Shown piece after piece: positions 16,002 to 25,251 of a stretch of DNA of 64,000 nt (positions are counted from its first letter, which is position 1; every line of letters starts with the position of its first letter). The translations under genes and the position numbers were made by a program. Below the pieces are notes generated by a model. The model worked only from the letters and a program-made list of their open reading frames with translations. It ran no database searches and had not been told where the DNA came from. Source of the stretch: Bacteriovorax sp. Seq25_V (lineage in GTDB: Bacteria; Bdellovibrionota; Bacteriovoracia; Bacteriovoracales; Bacteriovoracaceae); assembly GCF_000447795.1 (NCBI RefSeq), contig NZ_AUNI01000010.1, forward strand, positions 62,001 to 126,000. Reading direction: 5' to 3'.

Positions 16002-18008
16002 TTAGTACTTTCCTTGAGAAAAGAATCTGTCTGTTATCGAAAATGGCTCTTTACTTAAGAGCCTTTTATAAACGAGATAGTTTCTCGTAACAAGTTTCAC
16101 GTAATTACGTGTTTCGCTATATGGAATTTGTTCAATAAATTCGATATCTGTTAGGCTCTTGTTGCGGCTTCTCCAACGGTGAACAGGGTTTTCGCCAGCG
16201 TTATAACTTGCCACAAAATTAATGAAATTAAAATTTTGCCTCTTCATAAGCTCTTCAAGAAGTATTGATGAGAGAGAAATATTTTTTTCAATATCATAAA
16301 GATCGTTAAAATCTTTGAACGCGATATTCGCTTTTTTTGAAAGTCGTTCGCCCTGTGCAGGTATAAGCTGTAGAAGGCCAAAGGCATCAGCCGGGCTTCG
16401 TGCGAATGGATTAAATGCAGACTCTTGTCTTGCAATAGACATTAGTAGAGGAGCGGAAACGTGCTCTGATCTATTCGCATTAATAAACTCATCACTAAAA
16501 GCTAGTGGAAACGAGTATAAAGGTGTTTCGCGAAGAAGATCTTCTTTCTTTTCTTTTGATAGAGAGAAGTACTTGAATATCATTTTGTCATAATAAGATG
16601 CTTGGTAATACTTTGATAAACTCGTGTTTGGATCATTATCAAGAATATTTTGTGCTAGTTCATCAAGATTGCAGTAGAGGGCCCAGGATAATGGGTCATT
16701 TCCATACTTAATTTTTTCTACTGAGTTTGGTAAAGTGCTTAGTTCATTTGAGTAAATATAGCTTAATTGCCCGTAATAACCATAAGGATCAGCTTTTCGT
16801 AGAAATCTTATTACATCTTGAGAGTCATCTTCTCTGTTAACCTTTTTCAAGATTGCTGCTTTCCAAAAATAAAATTTATAGTCTGGAGAATCTTCTTCTG
16901 TGTATTTTGATAGCCATTCTAAACTTAGGTTGTATTCCTTCTCTTTGTAGTAATACCAAGAGATGTTCCACAATGAATCATCTTTCAAGGATGCAAGTTC
17001 TTTTTCGTTTGAATCATTGGCTAAAGTATAAGCCTTCTTGTAAAAATTTATTGCTGTTTCAAGTTTATCCTCGTCTTCACTGATACCGCCAAGATAGAAG
17101 TAAACTTGTGCGAGGTGCTTATTTGCTAACTCTTTCAGTTTTAGTAGCCTACTCAGACGAGCCTTAGCCTTTGGGAATTGGTCATTCGTCCAGTAAATGC
17201 GTGCAAGAGTTATCGAATACTCAACATACTTATCGAGCCCGAAAGCGTTATCTTTTTTAAAGCTTAAAAACTTAACAAGACGTTGTGTTTGCTTGAGATA
17301 GGTTTCTTTATCTCGTTGAAGTTTGTAGCTCATGCGTACGCGCTCCCAAGCCTTAACTTGGTCTTCTAATGAAGTGTCTTTATGTCTTACAATTTTACGA
17401 TAAAGCTCACGGGCATGTTTGAAATTTCTATTTCGCTCAAAGTCTCTTGCTACATCATACATATTTTCCAATGTTACTTCTCGTGTGTATTGTGGCGAAA
17501 CATCTTCAAGTTTTTTATAAAGTTCTTCCTGAGGGAGTTTGTTTTTTTTTGCAATTTTAATTGCGTCTTGCAATAGATCTATTTTAGCTTTTTGAGTCTT
17601 CTGGTAATCAAGAAGAGTTAACTTGGCCTTAATGATCTCATCAGGAATTTTAGATTTTGATATGATACTCTCACTTAAATCAGCAAGTGACCAAGAGGGG
17701 AATGTTTCGAGTCTTTGAGATATATTTGAAATAAAAGTATCTTCTGGGTTACAGAGTAGAATGTACTTTGAAAGAAGCCATGGCGCCAATGGATGCTTGT
17801 CACTGGTTAACTCACGCAGCTCAGGGCAGCTTTTAAAATTCCTACTCTGGTCGTGCTCTTTTAACTTCAAAATAAGAAGAGCATTTCTTTGATCATCATT
17901 AGGATTCGAAAGCTTGGTAAGCTCGCTAAGTGGATTTTTTGGCGGAATGCCCTGTCGAGAACATGAGGCCATAAATAAGATCATTAGTATTATAGTTAAA
18001 TTTTTCAT
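16002..18008 (-). CDS. Soluble-type lytic transglycosylase lipoprotein (Slt family)
   Basis: The 668-aa protein cleaves the MurNAc-GlcNAc bond of peptidoglycan to form 1,6-anhydro ends. It starts with a lipoprotein signal (MKNLTIILMILFMASC), so I moved the start from an upstream in-frame ATG at 18176 to 18008. A long superhelical TPR-like region follows (about residues 40-500). The C-terminal catalytic domain carries IARQESAFNPFARSP with the catalytic Glu, GLLQLIP, VASYNAGENPVHRW and the Slt ending ETRNYVKLV. This is the Slt70 layout with lipid anchoring, probably to the outer membrane. It is divergent from rimO. Confidence 0.93.
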   Translation of the reverse strand: MKNLTIILMILFMASCSRQGIPPKNPLSELTKLSNPNDDQRNALLILKLKEHDQSRNFKSCPELRELTSDKHPLAPWLLSKYILLCNPEDTFISNISQRLETFPSWSLADLSESIISKSKIPDEIIKAKLTLLDYQKTQKAKIDLLQDAIKIAKKNKLPQEELYKKLEDVSPQYTREVTLENMYDVARDFERNRNFKHARELYRKIVRHKDTSLEDQVKAWERVRMSYKLQRDKETYLKQTQRLVKFLSFKKDNAFGLDKYVEYSITLARIYWTNDQFPKAKARLSRLLKLKELANKHLAQVYFYLGGISEDEDKLETAINFYKKAYTLANDSNEKELASLKDDSLWNISWYYYKEKEYNLSLEWLSKYTEEDSPDYKFYFWKAAILKKVNREDDSQDVIRFLRKADPYGYYGQLSYIYSNELSTLPNSVEKIKYGNDPLSWALYCNLDELAQNILDNDPNTSLSKYYQASYYDKMIFKYFSLSKEKKEDLLRETPLYSFPLAFSDEFINANRSEHVSAPLLMSIARQESAFNPFARSPADAFGLLQLIPAQGERLSKKANIAFKDFNDLYDIEKNISLSSILLEELMKRQNFNFINFVASYNAGENPVHRWRSRNKSLTDIEFIEQIPYSETRNYVKLVTRNYLVYKRLLSKEPFSITDRFFSQGKY

Positions 18009-18153
18009 CTCTTTTAGGATAGATGAACACGGGATAAGTATCAAGTCATTGAAAATACATTCACTTGACAGTGAAAAAATTGCATAAGCAGTTGAAAAAA
18101 CATTGGATTGATTATAAAAGAGTCTAATTTTTCTTACTGGAGCATTTATTTTT

Positions 18154-19548
18154 ATGGAAACCACTTCTAATAGCATGGATAAAAAGTTTATCGATAGAAC
18201 AGTATTTTTTACTTCTTTAGGTTGTTCAAAGAACCTCGTAGATGCTCAAGTTATGCTTGGTCATATGGGACTAAATGGTTTTCAAGTTGTTTTTGAGCCA
18301 AATGAAGCAGAGGTAATAGTTGTTAATACATGCTCTTTTATTGAAGCTGCGAAACAGGAGTCTGTTGATACTATCTTAGAGCTTGCTGACTATAAAGAAG
18401 AAGATAACGGTGTATGTAAGGCACTTGTTGTATCTGGATGTATGGCACAAAGATATGCAAAAGAACTTGAAGAAAATCTACCAGAAGTTGATATGTTTAT
18501 TGGCACAGGTGAATATCATAAAATTGTTCCTTTATTAAAAGCATTAGAAGAAAATAAATTAGAAAAGAAATCATTCGTTGAAATCCCGCGCTTTATTCAC
18601 ACGGAGTTTGATCCTCGTATGAATACTTCTCCATTTTATACAGCGTGGTTAAAAATATCTGAAGGTTGTAATAGAAATTGTACTTTCTGTATTATTCCAA
18701 CTTTAAGAGGAAGACTAAGGTCGCGAACGGTAGAGTCTCTTGTGAAGGAAGCTCAAACACTTTCTGAGACTGGAGTTAGGGAACTTAATCTTATTTCTCA
18801 AGATCTTTCAGATTATGGTGTGGACCTAGATGAAAATAACAATTTATTTAATCTCCTTTCTGGTCTCGAGACGGTTGAAGGTGTCGATTGGGTTAGATTA
18901 TTTTACTTTTATCCAGATGAGTTAACTGATGAAGTTATTGAAAAAATGGCAACATCTTCAAAAGTTTGTAAATACCTTGATATGCCAGTTCAACATTTTT
19001 CTGACTATGTTCTAAAGAGAATGAATAGAAAAATTACTGGTGAAAAGATCATGGAGCGTATCCAGAAGATCAGAAGCCGTATTCCGGGTATTGTTCTTAG
19101 AACTTCAATTATTGTTGGTTTCCCTGGAGAGAGTGAAGCTGATTTTGAAAAACTACTTGAAGGTATTAAAGAAGCTCGCTTTAACCATCTTGGAATTTTT
19201 AGATATTCTGATGAAGAGGGTACTCCTGCTTTCCGTTTAAAAGAAAAAGTGGATCAAGCAACGATCGATGAAAGGTTCGATAGACTTTTTGAAGTTCAAA
19301 AAGAAATCGCAAGAGAGCTAAATGAAGAATTCCTAGGACAGACAATTGATGTTCTTGTTGAAGGTACTCACGAAGATACAGATCTACTAATTGTTGGTAG
19401 ACATTTCGGACAAGCTCCAGATATCGATGGAAAAGTTATTATCAATGATCTTGGAGATGTTGAGCTTAAAGAGGGTGACCTCGTAAAAGTTGAGATCACC
19501 GATGTTCTAGATTTTGATTTAGTCGGTAAAGTGGTGACGATTAATTAG
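18154..19548 (+). CDS. rimO: Ribosomal protein S12 (aspartate) methylthiotransferase RimO
   Basis: The 464-aa radical-SAM enzyme adds a methylthio group to the conserved Asp of ribosomal protein S12. It has an N-terminal MTTase domain with cluster Cys in LGCSKNLVDAQ, VNTCSF and SGCMAQ. The CSKN-x-VD signature separates RimO from MiaB. The radical-SAM motif is CNRNCTFC, with IPTLRGRLRSR next to it, and a C-terminal TRAM domain (about 395-464). ATG 18154 has TGGAG upstream; ATG 18175 is an alternative. It overlaps the convergent lipoprotein gene by 4 nt. Confidence 0.96.
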   Translation: METTSNSMDKKFIDRTVFFTSLGCSKNLVDAQVMLGHMGLNGFQVVFEPNEAEVIVVNTCSFIEAAKQESVDTILELADYKEEDNGVCKALVVSGCMAQRYAKELEENLPEVDMFIGTGEYHKIVPLLKALEENKLEKKSFVEIPRFIHTEFDPRMNTSPFYTAWLKISEGCNRNCTFCIIPTLRGRLRSRTVESLVKEAQTLSETGVRELNLISQDLSDYGVDLDENNNLFNLLSGLETVEGVDWVRLFYFYPDELTDEVIEKMATSSKVCKYLDMPVQHFSDYVLKRMNRKITGEKIMERIQKIRSRIPGIVLRTSIIVGFPGESEADFEKLLEGIKEARFNHLGIFRYSDEEGTPAFRLKEKVDQATIDERFDRLFEVQKEIARELNEEFLGQTIDVLVEGTHEDTDLLIVGRHFGQAPDIDGKVIINDLGDVELKEGDLVKVEITDVLDFDLVGKVVTIN

Positions 19549-22500
19549 AGATCGTCACCTGGGAATGAGTAGCTACCACTTCTAGTGAGAGCTGCTCCTG
19601 CATGATTTCCGATAATGAAGTTTACTGTTTTAAACTCATTGTTAGAAAGGACCTCTCTAACGATCACATCCTCTCCACCAATATTTACAGTTTCACCGGC
19701 TTTAATTTCAGTTTCAAATAAAGTTCCAGTCCCTGTTACAGTAAAGAAGTCTGCTGTCGCACTCCCTGTTCCTGTTAAGGCAACGGTACTTGGCGTAGGT
19801 GTTGTTGTTGCATCACAACCTGAAAGATTCGGTGCTAAAGTATTTGCCCAGTCATCAATTTGATTATAAGAATTATTAAATGGGTCTAGAGTATTATCAT
19901 CCATCATATCTGCAAAGATTGAATCGATATTTTCATTTTGACTGAAGTTTCTATCAAACTCTCTGATATTTAGTCTAATCCTTGCTTTTATATCGTACGC
20001 TGAGTCGAGACACGTAAAAGTGTAGTATGGACTTGCCCCTTTAAAAGGATCAACATATTCAGAGATTGGCTTAGTTGAAGATAGATTTTTATAACGATCC
20101 CAGCTATTAGAGTATGTAATTGTTTCTGTGGATACAGTGTCCGAGTGACATGAGTTATTGAGCGCAAAATTAGCGATACTAATATTAGTCTTGTAGCCGT
20201 TATCAATTGGTGCGGTAATAGAATGTGTTGTCGTCGAATATCCATCATTTGCAGGTGAAATAATGCTCTTGATGCCACTTTCGATATTCGAAGTTGATGT
20301 AGCATCCCTTAAAGCTCCAGCAATACAGCTATTCCTATTTCCACCACAATCGATAGTTACATCTTCATATGTGTAAGTACAATCTGTAGGGGTATCAGGA
20401 TCTGTAGCAATTGTCCACGATCTAACTATATGAGAACCCTCATCGCAATTTGGGAGAGAGTCATCTGAAGGTGTATTACATAGTGACTCTGCAGTCATGT
20501 CTGTAATTTGAGTACTACCTGCTGTGAAGGCTGCATCAGCTGTCGCTGAAGAATTTAAACCAGTTGTTGTGTAAAAAGCGTTTACAGGAATAGAACTAGC
20601 GGTACATGAGTTACTTGCAATTGTAGAATACTTTGTAGCAGTTCCTGTTTCAGAAGGTCTTCTATTATAGAAAGCATAAGGTCTGTAGCTGATAAATTCA
20701 CACATCCCCTTACCAATAAGAGGTTTAAGTTTTGCACCCAGGTTATATAGATCAGATTCTCCAGCATCAAGCATACAGTCAATATCAACAATAGTTGTAT
20801 CTTGAACAGTTGCAAATCCTAGAATATCTTCTTTATTAATGCGACATTTTTTGTTCTTATTTGCCTGGCCAGCTTTGTGAAGAATATAGCTTGGTGCATC
20901 TGTAGCATCTGTTACTTGGAAGTAGTCATACACTTGTATATGAAGTGTAATAGACTGTGAGCCGATAATGTTGGTTCCTGTTAAAGTATAGGCTGTTTTA
21001 GCATAAGATTTAGTAGGTGTTCCAGAGATCACCCCAGACGAAGAAGAGAGTGTTAAACCTTCTGGTAGTGCTGGAGAAATTGTATAAACAATATCATCAC
21101 CTTTAACTCTAAAAGGTGAAATTATAGTTGGTTGTCCAACTTCAAGTTCAAGTTTTAAATTTGAAGCAACTTGGGTAATTGCCGTTCCGGCGTTGTATGG
21201 CTTCGTAGGATCAAGAATGTCACCATTGTTAAATGATACCTGAGTATTGAGTTGAATTTCAAGGTCACTCCCACTTAAAGCACTAACATATCCAGAAGCT
21301 GATTGATCTGAGATAACATCATAACCTTTTTTAAACCCAGCTCCTGTTGCAGCAGCTGCAAGAGTTGTTATCTGGTTAGGCGTCCAAAGGCTTATTACGG
21401 TTTGTGTTGTTGTTCCAGATACAGGGTTATTACTATCACATGAACTCGTATTAAAAATAGTTTGAGCTCCATCATCTTCAAAGTTGCCAGTTAAGCCTGT
21501 TGTATCTTTTGATTGTAGATAATAGATTGTATTTCCATCAATTTTAGTGATAGTCGCTTTTGCATTTCCTGACTGACAAATAATATAACCACGTGAAGTT
21601 CCACCAGGAGCAGGGTTATTGTAATCAGTGAATAGAGAAGCATCGGCAACGTTAATTAAACCAGAGATAAGCTCTGGGGCTTCTTGTATCTTTGCTTCAG
21701 CAGCCACAAATGTTTTTGCATTATCAACAAATTGGCCGTCAATAAAGTCAGTGTTAGAAGTTACTTCTACAACGACATAATTTGTAGTTTTGTATCGAAC
21801 AATACCTGTTCCAAATGTTGTAAGCGGAGCAATTGGAGAAGAAGAAATGTCACTCCCAACTCTGAAAGCTGATGTATCATCTAATTGGAGAATTTTCAAA
21901 TTTGCCAAAGAAAGCATTTCGGGTGCTTCAATGATACCTAGTCCAAAAGTGTATGTTTGGTTGGAAGACTGATTTTCAACGCTGAGTACATAGGTTTTCT
22001 TTGTTTGAGCAGTCGTCACTGTTCCGGTAATAAAACCAGTAGTCGTATCAAGAGTAAGTCCTGAAGGAAGAGCCGGACTGATGCTAAAAGTAACGCCGTT
22101 GTTGGCAACTAAAGCTGTTGCGCTTGATGACCCTGGATTGAGTTCAACTGTTGAGTTTGTTGGAAAATAAAAATTTACGTCCTCAATAACTGTTTCAGTG
22201 GAAACATATGCAGTTCCGTCGTCAAGCTCGTCACCAATAACAAACTTTGAGCTAACTGCAACGTCGACGAAAATATTGTCATTACCATCAACAAGATTAA
22301 TAGTCCCTGAGCCACTATTCTTAGAGACAAGTTGACTTGCACTAGAAAAAGCAGCGTTCGAATCTACTGCTAGGCCCATTTTTCTTGTTGCTGAAGTTGC
22401 TCCAAAAGTAACATGAAAGTCATCTGGAATCTCAGCTTCAACACCGATATCAACACCAACAGGACCAAGTTGAACATCTTCTAGACTATTTGGGTCTCGA

Positions 22501-22943
22501 TAAACGAGAGTAACGTAATAAGTAGATGAAACAACGGGTGTCGACGTTGTTGCAGTAATAACTCCAGTTGTAGTATTGAGATTCACTCCAGACGGAAGAG
22601 CGGGAGTGATTGTATAGCGCGGATTGAAATTATTTGCAGCATTGTTAGTTAATGCATTTTCAACCGGGAGTAGATCATTCAGATCTCCAGACGGATTAAG
22701 AAATGTTGTTGTGCCTGCAACAAAAATTGTGTCCGCATAGGATAGTGAAGTTGGTACGTTAAGTGTAGAAGCATCGATAGTATTCCCGTCGGAGTCTGTA
22801 AAAACGACTTCAGGGGTTTCAACAACCTCTTCCTTGACCTTTTTTACCGAATCTTCCTTGAACTTTGTTAGGCTATCCGGCATGCAGCCTTGAAACAAAA
22901 CCAGTAATAAAATAAATGTGCTAATTCCTTTTAACGTTCTCAT
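19545..22943 (-). CDS. Large surface lipoprotein with putative Ig-like (He_PIG) repeats
   Basis: The 1132-aa protein begins with a lipoprotein signal (ILLLVLFQGC, lipobox LFQGC). At least three He_PIG-type segments share the pattern ...I-x-PALP-x-G-(V/L)-x-L-(N/D/S)-x-x-(T/S)-G-x-I-(T/S): near residues 108, 285 and 690. The C-terminal third is rich in Cys and in Ser/Thr/Asn and contains no family I know. Composition and modules indicate an outer-membrane or cell-surface protein built of beta domains, possibly binding carbohydrate or another cell. It is monocistronic, with inverted repeats just upstream of its start. Confidence 0.82.
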   Translation of the reverse strand: MRTLKGISTFILLLVLFQGCMPDSLTKFKEDSVKKVKEEVVETPEVVFTDSDGNTIDASTLNVPTSLSYADTIFVAGTTTFLNPSGDLNDLLPVENALTNNAANNFNPRYTITPALPSGVNLNTTTGVITATTSTPVVSSTYYVTLVYRDPNSLEDVQLGPVGVDIGVEAEIPDDFHVTFGATSATRKMGLAVDSNAAFSSASQLVSKNSGSGTINLVDGNDNIFVDVAVSSKFVIGDELDDGTAYVSTETVIEDVNFYFPTNSTVELNPGSSSATALVANNGVTFSISPALPSGLTLDTTTGFITGTVTTAQTKKTYVLSVENQSSNQTYTFGLGIIEAPEMLSLANLKILQLDDTSAFRVGSDISSSPIAPLTTFGTGIVRYKTTNYVVVEVTSNTDFIDGQFVDNAKTFVAAEAKIQEAPELISGLINVADASLFTDYNNPAPGGTSRGYIICQSGNAKATITKIDGNTIYYLQSKDTTGLTGNFEDDGAQTIFNTSSCDSNNPVSGTTTQTVISLWTPNQITTLAAAATGAGFKKGYDVISDQSASGYVSALSGSDLEIQLNTQVSFNNGDILDPTKPYNAGTAITQVASNLKLELEVGQPTIISPFRVKGDDIVYTISPALPEGLTLSSSSGVISGTPTKSYAKTAYTLTGTNIIGSQSITLHIQVYDYFQVTDATDAPSYILHKAGQANKNKKCRINKEDILGFATVQDTTIVDIDCMLDAGESDLYNLGAKLKPLIGKGMCEFISYRPYAFYNRRPSETGTATKYSTIASNSCTASSIPVNAFYTTTGLNSSATADAAFTAGSTQITDMTAESLCNTPSDDSLPNCDEGSHIVRSWTIATDPDTPTDCTYTYEDVTIDCGGNRNSCIAGALRDATSTSNIESGIKSIISPANDGYSTTTHSITAPIDNGYKTNISIANFALNNSCHSDTVSTETITYSNSWDRYKNLSSTKPISEYVDPFKGASPYYTFTCLDSAYDIKARIRLNIREFDRNFSQNENIDSIFADMMDDNTLDPFNNSYNQIDDWANTLAPNLSGCDATTTPTPSTVALTGTGSATADFFTVTGTGTLFETEIKAGETVNIGGEDVIVREVLSNNEFKTVNFIIGNHAGAALTRSGSYSFPGDDL

Positions 22944-22961
22944 GACTATATTATCGACAAT

Positions 22962-22984
22962 AAAACTTAAAAAGTTTAAGTTTT
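22962..22984. promoter_or_regulatory. 10-bp inverted repeat upstream of the lipoprotein gene
   Basis: AAAACTTAAA (22962-22971) and TTTAAGTTTT (22975-22984) are exact reverse complements separated by 3 bp and begin 19 bp upstream of the start at 22943. The position suits a regulator site or a leader-RNA hairpin for the minus-strand gene. Confidence 0.5.
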
Positions 22985-23017
22985 GCGAAAAGTCCTGTAT
23001 TTATCGGCTTCTAGGCA

Positions 23018-23056
23018 ATTTTTGTCCATGATCAATTAAGAGAAATTGACAAAAAT
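23018..23056. promoter_or_regulatory. Inverted repeat overlapping a TTGACA element
   Basis: ATTTTTGTC (23018-23026) and GACAAAAAT (23048-23056) are exact reverse complements with 21 bp between. The right arm overlaps a consensus -35 hexamer TTGACA (23046-23051) facing the response-regulator gene at 23138. No strong -10 at ideal spacing is evident. It may be a looped or dimeric operator for the divergent pair. Confidence 0.42.
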
Positions 23057-23137
23057 CGTTGGCTTTTCAACATAAAATATTTCTATCTATCTAATATTAT
23101 GTAATCACCTATAATTTACTAAGTAGTAGGTAAATAT

Positions 23138-24433
23138 ATGAAGATATTGATTTTAGAAGATGATGAAATGGCAAGAATGGGCCTGTCGCTCATGCTAAAA
23201 AGATATGCTCGGACCTTTGAGTATAGCCAAGCTCATCTTGTCTTAAAAGAAATTGATGATATCGAAGCAGATTTAGCTTTTGTTGATTTAGATCTTGAAG
23301 AGGATCTTATTGGGCTTGAAGTAATTAGCCGTTTGAGTGCAAGAGGTATTAAGACCATTGCACTTACAGGGCATGAGGAAGATAGTATCATCTCTCAGGC
23401 TTACGAGTTTGGAGCATCTGACTTCTTAGTAAAACCTGCTACCGAAGAACAAATTGAATTTGTTATTAATAAGCAGAGACTTGGAAAAATATCTACTGAT
23501 GAGTTTAATATCTCTAAGCAAAACCTTGCAAAATTAAAGAATATCTTTTTAAAAAATCAAAATTTACTACTGACTGGTGACACTGGTACAGGAAAAACTT
23601 TTCTGGCAAAAGAGGTTCATCGCTATCTCTGTGAGCTTAGAGATAAGGTAGATCTTCCGTTTATTAGTGTTAATTGCAGTGAGCTTTCGAGAACTCTAAT
23701 CGAGTCTGAATTATTTGGACATAAGAAAGGAGCTTTCACTGGAGCAAGTGAAGATCGAAAAGGACGCATTGAGAGTGCCAATGGTGGTGTTTTATTTATT
23801 GATGAGATTGGGGCCCTTGATTTAGAGACTCAGGTTAAACTTTTGAAAGTGATAGATGAAAGAATAGTGTATAGGGTTGGGGATAGCGAGCCACGTAAAG
23901 TAGATTTCTTGTTAATAACAGCGACATGTGATGACCTGGAAAGAAATATCAAAGAAAAAGTATTCCGTCATGATCTTTTTCAAAGAATATCCGATATACA
24001 GATTAGACTTCCATCATTCTACGAATATACAAACTCACAAAAAATAGAGTTCATAAGAAAGATTATAAAGTTACAACCAAGAAGAATTGTTATTTCGAAT
24101 GAGGCCTTGGAATACCTATGTTCTCGACACTGGCCGGGTAATTTAAGAGAGATCACAAAGGCATTGAAAGAAATAACTGCTTCTGGAACAGGTGTGATCG
24201 GCCTCGAATATATGTACGAATACTTCTCTGGTCATGAAAAAGATTTTATTTCGAGAGAAGGACTTGATGGATTTGAAGATGTGGTGCTAGAAGTTGGACT
24301 ACCTAAGTTTATCGAAGAGGTTGAAAGATACTTTATTCAAAAAAGGTATGGGCAAAATCAACAGAAAGCGAGAACAACAATTAATGAGTTAAAAATTTCG
24401 AATAATATGTTTTATAAGTATATAAAAAGGTAA
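23138..24433 (+). CDS. Sigma54-dependent response regulator (NtrC family)
   Basis: The 431-aa protein has a receiver domain (residues 1-115; D8/D9, phospho-acceptor D50, Thr in ALTGH, Lys in LVKP) and an AAA+ activator domain (about 125-360). The AAA+ domain carries Walker A GDTGTGKT, the sigma54-contact loop GAFTGA intact, Walker B VLFIDEIG and the arginine-finger region. The C-terminus is a short Fis-like helix-turn-helix (TTINELKISNNMFYKYIK). It should activate RpoN promoters on phosphorylation. No histidine kinase is adjacent. The downstream secreted-protein gene starts 11 nt later, so the pair is probably one operon. Confidence 0.94.
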   Translation: MKILILEDDEMARMGLSLMLKRYARTFEYSQAHLVLKEIDDIEADLAFVDLDLEEDLIGLEVISRLSARGIKTIALTGHEEDSIISQAYEFGASDFLVKPATEEQIEFVINKQRLGKISTDEFNISKQNLAKLKNIFLKNQNLLLTGDTGTGKTFLAKEVHRYLCELRDKVDLPFISVNCSELSRTLIESELFGHKKGAFTGASEDRKGRIESANGGVLFIDEIGALDLETQVKLLKVIDERIVYRVGDSEPRKVDFLLITATCDDLERNIKEKVFRHDLFQRISDIQIRLPSFYEYTNSQKIEFIRKIIKLQPRRIVISNEALEYLCSRHWPGNLREITKALKEITASGTGVIGLEYMYEYFSGHEKDFISREGLDGFEDVVLEVGLPKFIEEVERYFIQKRYGQNQQKARTTINELKISNNMFYKYIKR

Positions 24434-24444
24434 TAGGAGTTTAA

Positions 24445-25251
24445 GTGAAAAGTATTTTTCTTGGTCTATTGATTTTAGTGAGCGTAAATTCCCATGCGCT
24501 TGATATGAATGAGCTTAAAGGGACATTGAAAAGTTTAACTGTAAAATTAATTGGTGAGGAGTACGCATCTAAAATTTTCGGTAAAGAAGATTCAGAGATG
24601 GAGTTACCTGCAATTCCAAAGATTATTTCAGACGCAACATCTACAGATATTTATAAGAAGAAAAAAGATAAAGTCACACTTAATTTAACTGAAGAGCAGA
24701 TTAATGAATATAATGTGAGTTATATAAATGAACTTATCATGGCAACTAGAGAAGTTAAGGCCAATAGAGATGAACTGGGGAAATGGTTTAATACTTTATC
24801 CCAAGGAGCAACTCGAGAAGGAGTTTATCGAGCAATGGTCTTAGATGATTATTATCGTCGTTTAGAAAACTATAATGATTCACCATCGCGTGCCCTTGTT
24901 GATTTTGCGATCTCTTTTATGAGTCGTTATGTGAATCAGAAAGTTTCAGAAAAAACATTAGCCTCTTTAAATTTATATTCTATTAAAAGACTCGTGACTG
25001 AGAAGGCTCTTGATATTGCTGATACATACTTAATTTCGGATCGTGATGAAGACTTCTATGCTTGGTACGCTGTCCTTTCTGCTGACCTTGCCAAAAACTA
25101 TCCTATATGGACAAATAAACTAAGATCACAAACAGATCCTAGTTCTCATCTATCTTGGGCGAAACGTGTTCCGAATCAATATGTTAAGTCAGAGATCATT
25201 ATTAAAATGCACATGCTATTTAATAATCTTCAAAAGAGATCTACAAATTAA
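24445..25251 (+). CDS. Secreted hypothetical protein
   Basis: The 268-aa protein starts at GTG 24445 with GGAG at 24436-24439 upstream. A signal peptide (MKSIFLGLLILVSVNSHA) indicates export. The mature part is mostly helical, without Cys or membrane helices, with a central segment YRAMVLDDYYRRLENYNDSPSRALVDFAI. It lies directly behind the sigma54 regulator, suggesting joint transcription, and its stop overlaps the convergent epmA by 4 nt. I do not recognise a family. Confidence 0.75.
   Translation: MKSIFLGLLILVSVNSHALDMNELKGTLKSLTVKLIGEEYASKIFGKEDSEMELPAIPKIISDATSTDIYKKKKDKVTLNLTEEQINEYNVSYINELIMATREVKANRDELGKWFNTLSQGATREGVYRAMVLDDYYRRLENYNDSPSRALVDFAISFMSRYVNQKVSEKTLASLNLYSIKRLVTEKALDIADTYLISDRDEDFYAWYAVLSADLAKNYPIWTNKLRSQTDPSSHLSWAKRVPNQYVKSEIIIKMHMLFNNLQKRSTN

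Noticed and set aside
16002-18176. Longer form of the lytic transglycosylase starting at 18176
   Set aside because: It would bury the lipoprotein signal peptide 56 residues inside and overlap the start of rimO.
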